A DNA stretch of 64,000 bases from Candidatus Methanosphaera massiliense (lineage in GTDB: Archaea > Methanobacteriota > Methanobacteria > Methanobacteriales > Methanobacteriaceae), in the NCBI RefSeq assembly GCF_028890305.1, contig NZ_JARBXM010000001.1, positions 1,220,501 to 1,284,500 on the forward strand. The letters are read 5' to 3'. A program made the position numbers and the translations under genes. The notes under the pieces were generated by a model. It was not told the DNA's origin and ran no database searches. It saw only the letters and a program-made list of their open reading frames with translations. Shown here one piece after another: positions 17,742-28,324 of this stretch. Position 1 is the stretch's first letter; every line of letters begins with the position of its first letter.

Positions 17742-18572
17742 ATGGCAAGCCCTTTAGAAAAATATTATGATAAATTTGACGATTACGAAAAAATCGCAAT
17801 CAGATACAACGTAAAAATAGAAGGTCCAGCTCTCAAACCTGAAGACGACCCAGAAGTAGTTGAAATATTACCAAAAGATGGAATAAAAAGAACATTAGCT
17901 TTAGATGTATTATACGGTGACAAAGATAAATGTGACGCAGACACAGAAAAAGCTCTAGAATCTGGTGAAGAACCAATAGATCTTATTAACAATTCTTTAA
18001 TGAAAGGTATGGACAGTGTAAGTGCATTATATACTAAAGGTGAATACTTCTTACCTGATTTAATGCTTGCTGGTGACGCAATGATGTCTGGAGTAGACAT
18101 TTGTGAGAAAAAACTAGGACACAAAGCAGATACCAAAGCAACAGTATGTTGTTGTGCAGTAGAAGGAGACCCTCACGACATTGGTAAAAACCTAATTGTT
18201 ATGTTCTTAAACGCAAATGGTTACAACGCAGTAGACCTTGGTCGTGACGTACCTAATGCAGATGTTGTAAAAGCAGCAGAAGAAAACAAACCTGTACTAA
18301 TAACAGCAACAGCTTTAATGACAACAACCATGACAGCATTTGGTAAAATTGTAGCATTAATGCAAGAAGCAGGAATTGACACACCTATCGGATGTGGTGG
18401 AGGAGCAGTACGTCGTGACTTCGTAGAAGAAAGTCCACAAACATTCTATGGTGTAGAAGCATACCACGTACCAAAAATTGCAGATGCAATTGTAGATGAT
18501 GGTAAAACATGGGAAGACATCAGAAAAGAATATGATGACATCGTAGGAGAATACGTAGCAGCATACGCCTAG
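17742..18572 (+). CDS. mtaC: methanol-specific corrinoid protein, MtaC
   Basis: This is the corrinoid-binding partner of MtaB. An N-terminal helical cap (to about residue 115) is followed by a B12-binding Rossmann domain with the signature EGDPHDIGKN. His145 is the lower cobalt ligand, and LMTTTM and CGGGAV complete the cobalamin site. The protein carries the methyl group from methanol to MtaA. I place the start at ATG 17742 because AGGATGTG at 17727-17734, a near-perfect ribosome site, lies seven bases upstream; the ATG at 17730 falls inside it. A strong hairpin terminator follows the stop. Confidence 0.96.
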   Translation: MASPLEKYYDKFDDYEKIAIRYNVKIEGPALKPEDDPEVVEILPKDGIKRTLALDVLYGDKDKCDADTEKALESGEEPIDLINNSLMKGMDSVSALYTKGEYFLPDLMLAGDAMMSGVDICEKKLGHKADTKATVCCCAVEGDPHDIGKNLIVMFLNANGYNAVDLGRDVPNADVVKAAEENKPVLITATALMTTTMTAFGKIVALMQEAGIDTPIGCGGGAVRRDFVEESPQTFYGVEAYHVPKIADAIVDDGKTWEDIRKEYDDIVGEYVAAYA

Positions 18573-18880
18573 ATTCATTAAGTTAAAGTAAGATCCCATA
18601 TATCTTACTTTTTTACTTCTTTGTTTAGAAGAGATTTATAAATAATTATCTTATACCAATTATTAGATGAGTTTTGTTATACGTGTTCTCATCATATAAT
18701 TATTTTAAATATTTCAAGGGATACTAAAATCTTAAAGATTTTAGTTTTTTTTTTACTTTTTTTATTTATTATTTCTTATTTTTAGAAAATAGCATTTTTT
18801 TATTAACTGATTTTATTACTATTTAATATGTAGGAAAAATAGTACGAAAAGTTGGAGTTTAGAGTATCTGTTCTATTATA
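18573..18880. other. intergenic region after mtaC
   Basis: The left end holds the mtaBC terminator (18585-18611). The rest is AT-rich with a second T-run near 18740-18765 and no visible gene. Confidence 0.45.
18585..18611 (+). terminator. hairpin terminator of the mtaBC operon
   Basis: AAAGTAAGAT at 18585-18594 and ATCTTACTTT at 18602-18611 make a perfect 10-bp stem with a 7-base loop, followed by T-rich sequence 13 bases after the mtaC stop. Confidence 0.75.
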
Positions 18881-19201
18881 TTATAATCTGTATTCTATAG
18901 TATGGCTAATACATTTAAAACTATTGCCAAAATTATCATCGTATGTCTCATCTTTTAGTAAATTAAAGTATTTTAGTGTTGATGAGGATAACTTGGAAAA
19001 TGATTGATATATGATCAGATTACTATTTTTATTTTCTATAATAACATCGTACACATCACCCTTAGGAAAGTAGGAGATAACATAATTAAGTTTTTCTGAA
19101 ACTAATGTTGTTTCCTCAAAGATCACAGAGTCAGATTTGTATAATGAAATTATATCTGATTCTACTTCTCTTGTTTTTTCAATTGTTTTCAAAAGTATCA
19201 T
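18881..19201 (-). CDS. hypothetical protein (106 aa)
   Basis: I do not recognise this protein. It is 106 aa, soluble and of mixed alpha/beta character. The start ATG follows AAGAGG. It lies between the mtaBC operon (convergent) and an adhesin-like gene on the same strand. No motif suggests a function. Confidence 0.5.
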   Translation of the reverse strand: MILLKTIEKTREVESDIISLYKSDSVIFEETTLVSEKLNYVISYFPKGDVYDVIIENKNSNLIIYQSFSKLSSSTLKYFNLLKDETYDDNFGNSFKCISHTIEYRL

Positions 19202-19320
19202 AGCCTCTTATATCTTATTGATTTATTTAATTATAATATGTTCTTTCATATTTATAACTATAAGAAAATAACTGTAAGTTATAATAAAAAAAAGTGAGGG
19301 AGGAGTAGAATATACTCTTA

Positions 19321-21699
19321 TTACTTAGTAATAGTGAGAATGGTTTTAGTTTCAATTCTATTATACATTTTATCGCTATATACAGCTATTAAAGTATAAT
19401 TCTTAGGAGCTAAACCTTTTAAGCTATATTTAAGTGATGCTATTCCACGTGTAACATTACAATATAATGTATTTCCCTGTGAATCTTTCAATGTTTTACC
19501 ATTTATTTTAAAGATAACTACTCCTCTATTAAGGGTATTATTATTTTCTGTAATTCTAGCAGATAATATATGATTTGTATTGATTTTTGCTAAGTTTTTT
19601 GAGGTTATAGTAATATTTGCATTCCTGTTGAGAACTGTTAGAGTATTATTTACGCGTGATTGCTGGTGTGTCTTGTCTCCTGTATATACTGCTGTAATTG
19701 TATAATTCTTAGCACTCCAAGTATATGGAATATTGAATTTATAGCTAACAGTACCATTATGTACAGCTGTATAAACAGGTTTTCCCTCAGAATTCATTAT
19801 TGTTTTACCATTTATCTTAAATATTACATTACCACAATCTACTTTAATACCATTTATATCATGGATACTTGCATTTAAGTATCTTGTTTCATTTTTCATG
19901 CCCGTTGCAGGGTTAATTTTTATAATAGTATTACTATTATTTGTTGGAACAATAGTTAATGTTGAATTATTACTTCTTGAGTAATTATATTCCCATGTTC
20001 CAGAATAGACAGCTGTTATAGTATAATTCTTTGCACTCCAGTTACATGGTATAGTATAGTTATAAGTGGCTTTACCATTAACTATGGCTATATAAATTGG
20101 TGTTCCATTATCATATCGTAATGTTTTACCATTTATCTTAAATACTAATTTACCACTATTAACAGTAGTTGAGTTCACAGCTTTAACTGTAGCATTAAGT
20201 AGAATTGTATTATTAGTTTTACCTATTGTATCATATACTGTTAGTGTAATGTTCTTCTTGATGATTGGCTTGTTATTTTGTATAATATTATTACCCTTGT
20301 TCAGAACGGATTTATCTGCCTTATTTACTCCGTAGAGGTAATTATTTTTTATCATGTTATTATCTGAATCTGTGAGTATTACAGCATAATTTGTATTAGT
20401 GTTTATAGTGTTATTTGTAATATTATTGTTATTTGATGATGTTAGATGTATTCCAGTCATATTTGTATGATTAGATGTCAGGTTAATATTATTATCCTGA
20501 ATGGTATTGTTATCTCCTTTAATATTGAATCCATAAGGATATGTTGAGTTTATTGTTCCATTATTGTATGCTATTGTGGAATATTCGAGGTTTCCAATAT
20601 CTATTAGAGTAGAGGTGTAACCTGTAATATGCATATTATTATAGGTTATAATGTTATTCATGGTTTTACCAGCCATGTTATCCTTAGATACTGCTATTCC
20701 ATCTGAAAAATTATTGGATGTACTTGTTATATTATTACCTGTTATTATTAGGTAGTTTACGGCACTGAATGCCTGTATACTATCTGCAAAATTGTTTCCT
20801 GTCGTATTTATTATATTGTTTCGTATAGTGTTGTTGTTAATATTTTGTCCTAGGTTAATACCATATGCATAATCAGTTGTAGTGGTAGTTATAATGTTAT
20901 CTTCTATTATATTGTTTTCTGCTCTGTTACCACTTATTGATCCTTGTATCGTTATTGATTCTATTGATCCATAACTTATCTTTGATATTGTTCTGTATGT
21001 TGTTATTGTATTGTTCTTGATGAGGTTATTATTAGATACTATGGCTACTGCTAATGTCCTTGCTAAATCTGGATCAGAATACCAATCTATTTCATCTGAA
21101 GGTCCGCCTACTGTTATGATATTGTTTTTTATTGTAGTATTATTACCAACAATGTATACTGCTTTAACGTCTTTAGTGGTATTTGTGATTATTCTACTGT
21201 TTTGTAGGGTACAGTTTGAGCTATAGAATATAATAGCGCTATTTCGTGTATCTGTATTATTTATTGTAATATTACTTACTGTGATAGGCTTTCCTATTGC
21301 TTCAATGGTACTTTCTATGAGTGTTGCATTGTTACCTTCTATATTCAGTGATAAATCTTCAATGTAGAAGTTTTTATTAGTTATAGTACCTGTTATTGTA
21401 AGAGTATCATTATCTTTTACAGCGTCATTATATATGACTCCGTCTTCATCAAAGTAATTGTCATAGGTTGTATTGTTTATTATATGATTCTGTGAAGTTT
21501 TCTTTATTTGTTTATTATTTACTGTTTTCTGATAGTTTTGTATTGTATGGTTAGTATGTGTAGTATTAGCTGTTATTACTTGTTTATCATGTGTTGTGGT
21601 ATTATTAGTGTCTGATGCACTTACTATTGATGTGCTTATGACTAGTACTGTCAGTGTTAGTAGTAGTATTATTGTTTTTTTATATCTTATTTTATTCAA
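19321..21699 (-). CDS. adhesin-like surface protein with NosD-type beta-helix and three Ig-like repeats
   Basis: The 792-aa protein has a signal peptide (TIILLLTLTVLVISTSIVSA) and a parallel beta-helix at about residues 60-465 with NosD-like rungs (NNxIxNNxIxTT). Three tandem Ig-like domains of about 100 residues follow, each with FKINGKT and KNYTITAVYSG-type motifs. The start is a TTG preceded by AGGAGGT at good spacing. Compared with the other adhesins in the window it lacks a protease or thioester-like domain. The last Ig-like repeat runs to the C-terminus with no anchor. It probably binds host or microbial surface polymers. Confidence 0.86.
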   Translation of the reverse strand: MNKIRYKKTIILLLTLTVLVISTSIVSASDTNNTTTHDKQVITANTTHTNHTIQNYQKTVNNKQIKKTSQNHIINNTTYDNYFDEDGVIYNDAVKDNDTLTITGTITNKNFYIEDLSLNIEGNNATLIESTIEAIGKPITVSNITINNTDTRNSAIIFYSSNCTLQNSRIITNTTKDVKAVYIVGNNTTIKNNIITVGGPSDEIDWYSDPDLARTLAVAIVSNNNLIKNNTITTYRTISKISYGSIESITIQGSISGNRAENNIIEDNIITTTTTDYAYGINLGQNINNNTIRNNIINTTGNNFADSIQAFSAVNYLIITGNNITSTSNNFSDGIAVSKDNMAGKTMNNIITYNNMHITGYTSTLIDIGNLEYSTIAYNNGTINSTYPYGFNIKGDNNTIQDNNINLTSNHTNMTGIHLTSSNNNNITNNTINTNTNYAVILTDSDNNMIKNNYLYGVNKADKSVLNKGNNIIQNNKPIIKKNITLTVYDTIGKTNNTILLNATVKAVNSTTVNSGKLVFKINGKTLRYDNGTPIYIAIVNGKATYNYTIPCNWSAKNYTITAVYSGTWEYNYSRSNNSTLTIVPTNNSNTIIKINPATGMKNETRYLNASIHDINGIKVDCGNVIFKINGKTIMNSEGKPVYTAVHNGTVSYKFNIPYTWSAKNYTITAVYTGDKTHQQSRVNNTLTVLNRNANITITSKNLAKINTNHILSARITENNNTLNRGVVIFKINGKTLKDSQGNTLYCNVTRGIASLKYSLKGLAPKNYTLIAVYSDKMYNRIETKTILTITK

Positions 21700-21897
21700 G
21701 TCTCAACCTCCTTTATCTTTTATTCTTTAAAATAATTAAATTTTAAATGATTAATTATATGTTATCCTAAATATAAATATGTGAATAAACATTCTAATTT
21801 ACTAGTTAATGATAAATAGAAGGTTTACTATTCCAATATAAATAATAGAAATATAAAAACATATATTAATCATAAAGAACATGGTGAAATAGTACTA

Positions 21898-22467
21898 ATG
21901 ACATCTAAAGATAAACAAGTAGAAATATTGGATATACATGATATAAGAATAAAGAATAATAGAGTATTCTCGAAAAAAACTAATCATTATCTTCAAAATT
22001 TATTATTTTATCTGAGAATTGTATTTAGATATAATAGGGAAGGGTTAGATGATTTAATAGATTTCTATAATTATATAAATGATATACTTAGTAATCAAAT
22101 TGATATATCTATGGATGAGTTAAAGATTTTAATATATACTACAACGGATATTATAGTGAATATTGATGAGTATGATATACATGGAGAAACAATAATTACT
22201 GAGGCCATAGCAAATCTTCAGCAATCGTTATACACTGAATTAGAAATGTTTAAGTTAGCTGAGAAATCAAAAAATGATGATGAAGAGTGGGAATCTTATT
22301 TAATTTCTAGTCTGAAAGATACACAGCCAGAATTCAGAGTATTAACAGAATTATTAGATAAATCAGATATTACTGAAATCAAGGATGATATAATTAATTT
22401 ACTAGAAAATAATTATCCACTAGAATATGCTACATATAATGCTAGAAAAAATTACTTAGAATATTAA
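21898..22467 (+). CDS. hypothetical protein (189 aa)
   Basis: I do not recognise this protein. It is 189 aa, acidic and mainly helical by appearance, without cysteine motifs or membrane segments. GGTGA lies upstream at slightly long spacing from the ATG. A second unknown gene follows 86 bp downstream on the same strand, so the two may be co-transcribed. They sit between two divergent adhesin-like genes. Confidence 0.6.
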   Translation: MTSKDKQVEILDIHDIRIKNNRVFSKKTNHYLQNLLFYLRIVFRYNREGLDDLIDFYNYINDILSNQIDISMDELKILIYTTTDIIVNIDEYDIHGETIITEAIANLQQSLYTELEMFKLAEKSKNDDEEWESYLISSLKDTQPEFRVLTELLDKSDITEIKDDIINLLENNYPLEYATYNARKNYLEY

Positions 22468-22553
22468 AGAAATATGAATATCCTATATTAAAAGTATATG
22501 AAAACTAAAACAATAATAAAAGATAAAATATAATAAAAAAGGAGCGGAATACT

Positions 22554-23081
22554 ATGAATAACAAACATCCACATTTTAATTCAATAAATAATATAGATGA
22601 TATAGGTAGCTTAATAGATTTAATTGAAAAATCAAAAAACAGTTATGTTAAAGATAACTTAAGTATACATTTACATGACAGACAATTAACATTACTAAGA
22701 GATATAAAAAAACATAACAAACCACATCATAAAAAAATAAGAATATCCAAATATAAAAAACTCATGGAAAACCCGGAAACACAACCAGAACACTATGAAT
22801 TACATAAAAAATTATTCCTAAAACAGTACCAAAAATTAGGATCAAAGGGATTAATAACTTTAGACACCCAGCCAGAGAATGGTTTACCATACGATATGGA
22901 ATTTACACAGAAAGGATTAGATATACTAGATGAAATTTCAAAACTAGAAAAAGAATGGGAAGAAAAAGTACTAGAAAATGTAGAGGATAAAGAAGAGTTA
23001 TTAAAATTACTTAAAATAGTAGCAGTAAACTCTTTGGACATATCCTATGAGATACAGAAGAAATTAAGAGGAGTATATTAG
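22554..23081 (+). CDS. hypothetical protein, possible winged-helix fold (175 aa)
   Basis: The 175-aa protein is lysine-rich with a basic middle (HKKIRISKYKK). The segment LGSKGLITLDTQPENGLPYD followed by MEFTQKGLDILDEI could form the wing and last helix of a winged-helix domain, as in MarR-like proteins. That reading is inference and weak. The ribosome site GGAGCG precedes the ATG at good spacing. Its position next to adhesin-like genes would fit a regulator, but no evidence links them. Confidence 0.55.
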   Translation: MNNKHPHFNSINNIDDIGSLIDLIEKSKNSYVKDNLSIHLHDRQLTLLRDIKKHNKPHHKKIRISKYKKLMENPETQPEHYELHKKLFLKQYQKLGSKGLITLDTQPENGLPYDMEFTQKGLDILDEISKLEKEWEEKVLENVEDKEELLKLLKIVAVNSLDISYEIQKKLRGVY

Positions 23082-23300
23082 AATAATCATTATTAGTGGA
23101 CTGTAATAACCTCCCCCTATTTTTTTTATATTTATATTTTTTTAATCATTAAATTTCATGTAAAAATTTATCATAAAACATGCCTAAAATCGAGTATTAT
23201 TCTTTTACACTTTTGAAAAGGATATAGTAGATAAAATAATAATTAAATAATAAAAAAAGTATTTAGAGGATGAAAAGTACTATCATACTCTGTTTTCTTA

Positions 23301-26300
23301 CTAATTAGTAACTGTTTGCGATCCCGTAGTTGTAGGATTGTTAGTTATCGTGTTACTACTCATTGTTGTTGTATTACTTTTTGAATCGTAGATTGCACCT
23401 CCATAATTTGCAGAGTCATATGATATAACATTTCCAGTAATTCTCGTGTTTATTGCACGATTGTAGATTCCTCCACCATAACTAGCACGGTTATATGTGA
23501 TATTATTATATGTTATTGTCGTGTTTACTGAGTTCCAATTGTTTATTGCTCCGCCAAAGTTACTTGCATTGTTACTTCTTATTGTATTTCTTGTTATTAT
23601 ATTATTAGTTCCTATGTTGAATATTGCAGCACCACTGTAACTAGCCTTGTTATTTGATATAGTGTTTGATTGTACAGTTATGTTTGATCCTCTAAGATAT
23701 ACTGCACCATATTGTGCTCGGTTACTGCTAATTGTATTATTATTTATAGTTGTCTTTATAGCATTCCAATTACTAATTGCTCCACCAAGGGATGTTGCAT
23801 TGTTATATGTGATGATGTTTCCTATGATTATAGTGTTTGTTCCGAGATTATTTATTCCTGCACCGTTCTTTGCTAGGTTAGTTGTGAAATTATTGTTTGT
23901 TACATTGTTTGATGTTCCTATTACAAATACTGCTCCACCACTTACTAGTCCTGTGTTTCCTGTTAAGCTGTTATTATCTAATTTCAGTGTTGATCCTCGA
24001 TAATAAACTGCTCCACCATAATTTGCTTTGTTACCACTGAATTTGTTACCTATTATTGTTATATTACTGGTATCCCAGTTACTTATTGCTCCACCTAGTG
24101 TTTTAGCCGTGTTATTTGTATATTGATTTCCGGATATTAGTATATTTATTCCCAGGTTATATACTGCTCCTGAGGAGAGAGTTGAATTATTTTTTGTGAA
24201 TGTATTATTTCTTATGATTGTGTTATTTCCACGGTTGTAAATTGCTCCACCATATGAGGCCGTGTTATTTTGAAATATATTGTTTATTATTAATGTATTT
24301 CTTGTATTCCATAGATTGATTGCTCCTCCATTAGTTCCTTTATTGTTTATGAATGTATTTCCACTTATTGTAGTGTTATCTGCCCTGTTTATGATAGGAC
24401 TACTAGTAAATTTCTGGAATGTTAGATTTATTATTGATATTTGGCCATTTTGAATGTTAAAACAATATATTGCCTTATTATTTCCATTAAGAATGGTATT
24501 GCTGTAACCTATGATTTTAAGGTTTAAACCATTGCTGAGGGTAGCAGTAGAAGTTATATTGTAATTTCCTGCTGTGATATATACTATAGAGTTGTTGTAT
24601 GCACCACTTTTCATCTGGTCAAATGCATATGTGTATGTCCATGGTGTTTGGTTTGTTCTTCCATTATTACTACTTGAACCGTTAGCTGCTATGTAGTATA
24701 CATATCCATATTCACTACCATTAACATAATACGTTAAATCTGATGAATTATAAGGAAGGGTACTACTATTATAACTTATTAATAATAAATTATTTCCTTT
24801 ATTAAACTCGGTAACGGGTATTCTGATACTAGTCATACTATCTCTTACGTCAGAGGAGTATGAGTTACTATTAATTTTAATTGTAACTATACCATCAGCA
24901 ACATTGTCATCAAATTCATCTAATAACTTAACTGTAATCACATTATAATTAACTGTAAAATTCACGTATTCTACAGTCATATGCACAGGTTTTGATACTG
25001 TGAAATTTAGAGTAGTGTTTGATGAATAATAGTATGTGTTAGTGTAAGTAAATGTTACATTGTTTTTTCCTACGTTAAGATTCTTGTTAGATATTGTTAA
25101 ATTGGTTACTCCATTACGTACTGATACATTAGAGTATGTCTGATTGTTTACTTTTACTGTTATTGTTCCACTTGATATATTCAGGTTATCTTCATCTTTA
25201 ACTGTTATAAGGAATGTCGTGTTTTGTCCATTATCGTCAACTGTTGCTGTTGTTATTGTATCTTTATATACTGTGTTAGTTACTGTTACATTAGATGAGC
25301 TGTAATTGTAGTGATTATCAGAGTATGTGAGTGTTATATTGTTAATTCCGGCATAGAATTCTTTGTTAGGTATAGTTATGTTTGCATGTCCATCTTCTAT
25401 TGTCACAATAGCATATGTGTCATTGTTTATCTTGATTGTCATAATTCCCTCAGTTACACATGTATTATTTTCATCCACGACTGTTATGTTGATTGATGTA
25501 TCTGTTTTATTATTATATGCGTTTGCTGTTGTATTTGTTGGTATATTTAACTTATAATCTGAGATTAAAGGACTTGTATATAATTTAAGAGAAACTACAG
25601 CATCACTATAGCTAGTGTTTCCTATTAATGATTTTTCTGTTGGTATTGCAAGTCGTGAGTATGCATCAATAGTAGTAGGTATGTATATTACTGTATCATT
25701 TGAAGTTAAACGTAATTCTATTTTAATGGTATCATTTGTATTAACAGGTATTTGTTTATTGAGTTTTATAGTTTCATAACATGTATGGCTGAATTTACCG
25801 CTTTGTGTTTCCTGTAATTCATTATTTACATATATATTTGCTATGTAGTTATAATCAGAACTAAATACATATGTACCAAAGGAGGATATTAAATCATTAC
25901 CACTAGAAGTGAATTCATTTGAGTAAGTATAAGTATTGGTATCTTCTATTTCATACCAGTAACTAAGACCACTTAAATCATATTGATAGATTCTATTATA
26001 GTTTGTTGTGTCATTTAATATGAATGTTATACCACCGACACCATAAAAATCATCACATGAGTTTAATATGGAACTATCATAATAGGAAACATAATAATAT
26101 CCTTCATCTCCAGAAGAGGTTCCCCAACTATTTTTAACAATAAATGCTCCATCACATGGAGGTATATTATCGAAGTTATATCTACTATAATTATCATCCC
26201 ATCCTACTATAGTAACAGCATGATTAATGTATGTAGTGGTTGAATAACCATGACGAATACTGCCTGAGTATATGCCTGTGTAGACTGCACCGTATTTCAT

Positions 26301-27923
26301 AATAGCAGTTTTTACTTCATCGTTATCAGTAGAATTTGTTCTTGTAGGAACTCCATAAACATTGGTCACATGTAATATGCTTTTTAGTAATGGTGATACG
26401 TATGAATTAGTATCATATTCATCATCACTTTCTAGTACAGGTCCTATCCAGTTTACAAGATAACCTATAGACATATCATCCAATCCGCCGTCTCCAGGTA
26501 GAAGTTTCCAGCCTTCCTCTGAAAACATTGCCATGATATTTTTCAGATTATTTTCTGAAAGATCCAATGTTATATTCATTGCTTTTAAGATACATGATTC
26601 TAATGTAGCTAACATGGCAAATGCATAACAATTACCATCATTTCCCTGATCTTTTACAGATGTGACATAGCCATAGTCTCTTAAATCATATGATGAAGGT
26701 ATTGTTTTAATATTACTAAAAGTAACGTTTGTAATATTTATATCAGCAATATTTTCTTCATTTATTAAATAAGTGATAGGTTCACTACCATACCAGTTAT
26801 TATTGGATAACATTGAACTAGTATTATATATGGAATACATATTATCACCGTATTTAGCGCTGTTGTCAGTGAAATTATTACTGTTTAATATAATATTATT
26901 TTGATTAGCATATATTACTCCACCATAACTTGCCGCAGTGTTATTAATAAAGACAGATGATTCAATTTCTAATCTAAGATCATCAGAGTATATTGCTCCA
27001 CCACGTCTACCTTTATTACCTGTGAAATTGGATGATAATATTGTTAGACCGGAGTAAGTATCAAAAATCGCTCCTCCATCATATATAGCAGTGTTATTTA
27101 TGAATCTTGTATTACTAATAACTAAATAAGCGGCTAGTTCATCAGTTTCGGTATTTATATCTTGATCAGATGTACCGTTAATAGTTAATATAGCTCCACC
27201 TAACCTTGCAGAATTATTAATAAATTCTGAATTAAGTAAAGTCATATTACTATTAAACAAGTATATTGCTCCACCAGAGGTAGAAGTTAAATTAATAAAC
27301 TTTGAATTATCAATATAAACAGTTGATAACTCAGAGTATATTGAACCTTTAGAAGTACTGTTATGGTTTATAAATACTATATTGTTAAGATTTAAATGAC
27401 TATGCTTATGTATATCAATACTAGTGGTTGTGTAATTAGTCACTGTTACATTACATAATGTAAGATTACCATATAAGCTAAATAATGAATTACCTTTATT
27501 TGCACCATTAATAATTGTCTTATTAGCGTTTTGACCAGTGATAGTTATATTTTTAGTAATAACAATATCTGAGATGTTATAGATTCCACTGGATAAATAA
27601 ATGGTACTATTAGTAGTTACATCGTCTAGTTCTGATTGAGTAAGTGTATTCCATGGATTAGTGTTACTACCATTACCACTATCTGCATTTGAATTATTCA
27701 CATAATATCGGGCAGATGTACTGTTTTTATTTGATGTATAAACATCTGTGTTATTGATGAATTTATTTGATGAATTAGTTGATATACTATTTATTTCATA
27801 GTTATTCTCAATAGTATAATTTTCACTTTGGGTTGCATGTGTTGAATTATTTGTTGCTGAAACAGCTGAAATACTTGTAATTATTGTAATAACTATTAAT
27901 ATAAATAATATTTTATTCTTCAT
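23301..27923 (-). CDS. giant adhesin-like protein with papain-type (C1A) cysteine protease domain
   Basis: The 1540-aa protein has a signal peptide and a beta-helix at about residues 60-390. A C1A protease domain follows at about 405-640 with a complete catalytic set: Cys432 in GNDGNCYAFA, His568 in INHAVTIVGWDD and Asn598 in VKNSWGT. Three Ig-like repeats follow at about 790-1080, then a second beta-helix at about 1100-1530. The protease opens with IPSSYDLRDYGYVTSVKDQG, like mature papain. The enzyme should be active outside the cell and could process surface proteins or host polypeptides. Papain-bearing adhesin-like proteins are known from gut Methanobacteriales. The C-terminus lacks an anchor. 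Confidence 0.9.
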   Translation of the reverse strand: MKNKILFILIVITIITSISAVSATNNSTHATQSENYTIENNYEINSISTNSSNKFINNTDVYTSNKNSTSARYYVNNSNADSGNGSNTNPWNTLTQSELDDVTTNSTIYLSSGIYNISDIVITKNITITGQNANKTIINGANKGNSLFSLYGNLTLCNVTVTNYTTTSIDIHKHSHLNLNNIVFINHNSTSKGSIYSELSTVYIDNSKFINLTSTSGGAIYLFNSNMTLLNSEFINNSARLGGAILTINGTSDQDINTETDELAAYLVISNTRFINNTAIYDGGAIFDTYSGLTILSSNFTGNKGRRGGAIYSDDLRLEIESSVFINNTAASYGGVIYANQNNIILNSNNFTDNSAKYGDNMYSIYNTSSMLSNNNWYGSEPITYLINEENIADINITNVTFSNIKTIPSSYDLRDYGYVTSVKDQGNDGNCYAFAMLATLESCILKAMNITLDLSENNLKNIMAMFSEEGWKLLPGDGGLDDMSIGYLVNWIGPVLESDDEYDTNSYVSPLLKSILHVTNVYGVPTRTNSTDNDEVKTAIMKYGAVYTGIYSGSIRHGYSTTTYINHAVTIVGWDDNYSRYNFDNIPPCDGAFIVKNSWGTSSGDEGYYYVSYYDSSILNSCDDFYGVGGITFILNDTTNYNRIYQYDLSGLSYWYEIEDTNTYTYSNEFTSSGNDLISSFGTYVFSSDYNYIANIYVNNELQETQSGKFSHTCYETIKLNKQIPVNTNDTIKIELRLTSNDTVIYIPTTIDAYSRLAIPTEKSLIGNTSYSDAVVSLKLYTSPLISDYKLNIPTNTTANAYNNKTDTSINITVVDENNTCVTEGIMTIKINNDTYAIVTIEDGHANITIPNKEFYAGINNITLTYSDNHYNYSSSNVTVTNTVYKDTITTATVDDNGQNTTFLITVKDEDNLNISSGTITVKVNNQTYSNVSVRNGVTNLTISNKNLNVGKNNVTFTYTNTYYYSSNTTLNFTVSKPVHMTVEYVNFTVNYNVITVKLLDEFDDNVADGIVTIKINSNSYSSDVRDSMTSIRIPVTEFNKGNNLLLISYNSSTLPYNSSDLTYYVNGSEYGYVYYIAANGSSSNNGRTNQTPWTYTYAFDQMKSGAYNNSIVYITAGNYNITSTATLSNGLNLKIIGYSNTILNGNNKAIYCFNIQNGQISIINLTFQKFTSSPIINRADNTTISGNTFINNKGTNGGAINLWNTRNTLIINNIFQNNTASYGGAIYNRGNNTIIRNNTFTKNNSTLSSGAVYNLGINILISGNQYTNNTAKTLGGAISNWDTSNITIIGNKFSGNKANYGGAVYYRGSTLKLDNNSLTGNTGLVSGGAVFVIGTSNNVTNNNFTTNLAKNGAGINNLGTNTIIIGNIITYNNATSLGGAISNWNAIKTTINNNTISSNRAQYGAVYLRGSNITVQSNTISNNKASYSGAAIFNIGTNNIITRNTIRSNNASNFGGAINNWNSVNTTITYNNITYNRASYGGGIYNRAINTRITGNVISYDSANYGGAIYDSKSNTTTMSSNTITNNPTTTGSQTVTN

Positions 27924-28324
27924 TAAGCGCCCCCTATTTATTTATATTATTATTTATACTCTTTCTAGACTTAAGTAATTAGTAGTAATAAGATTCGACA
28001 GGAATAATAGAAAAAATAATTATATTAAAGATTTTCTGATGAGATAATGATAAAATGTTTATCTGTTAAACTTTATAGCAGATTATAAAAACATGTAATT
28101 TTATACAATTAAATTCATTGAAATATATCTAATTTATATGAAACTATTTTTAAGTAAAGTTATCTTAATCATGTAGAAGAAGTTGAAGGTTATATAAAAA
28201 AAATTAGGAGTTTATAAAAAATATTAAAAAAAATTTATGGAAGGTTATTCCATAAAAAAATATGGAAATGTATTTCGAGTGGGAGTTTATGGGGGAGTGT
28301 TTTTAAATGTTTACTTTTATTTTA
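27924..28324. other. gene-free stretch with the mtaA-type terminator
   Basis: The gap lies between the start of the giant adhesin gene and the stop of the CoM methyltransferase gene, both on the minus strand. It holds the hairpin at 28234-28256. A plus-strand frame beginning at 28237 runs into the methyltransferase antisense and is rejected. Confidence 0.5.
28234..28256 (-). terminator. hairpin terminator of the mtaA-type gene
   Basis: TTTATGGAA (28234-28242) and TTCCATAAA (28248-28256) form a perfect 9-bp stem with a 5-base loop. Read on the minus strand it is followed by a T-run, about 70 bases past the stop. Confidence 0.65.
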
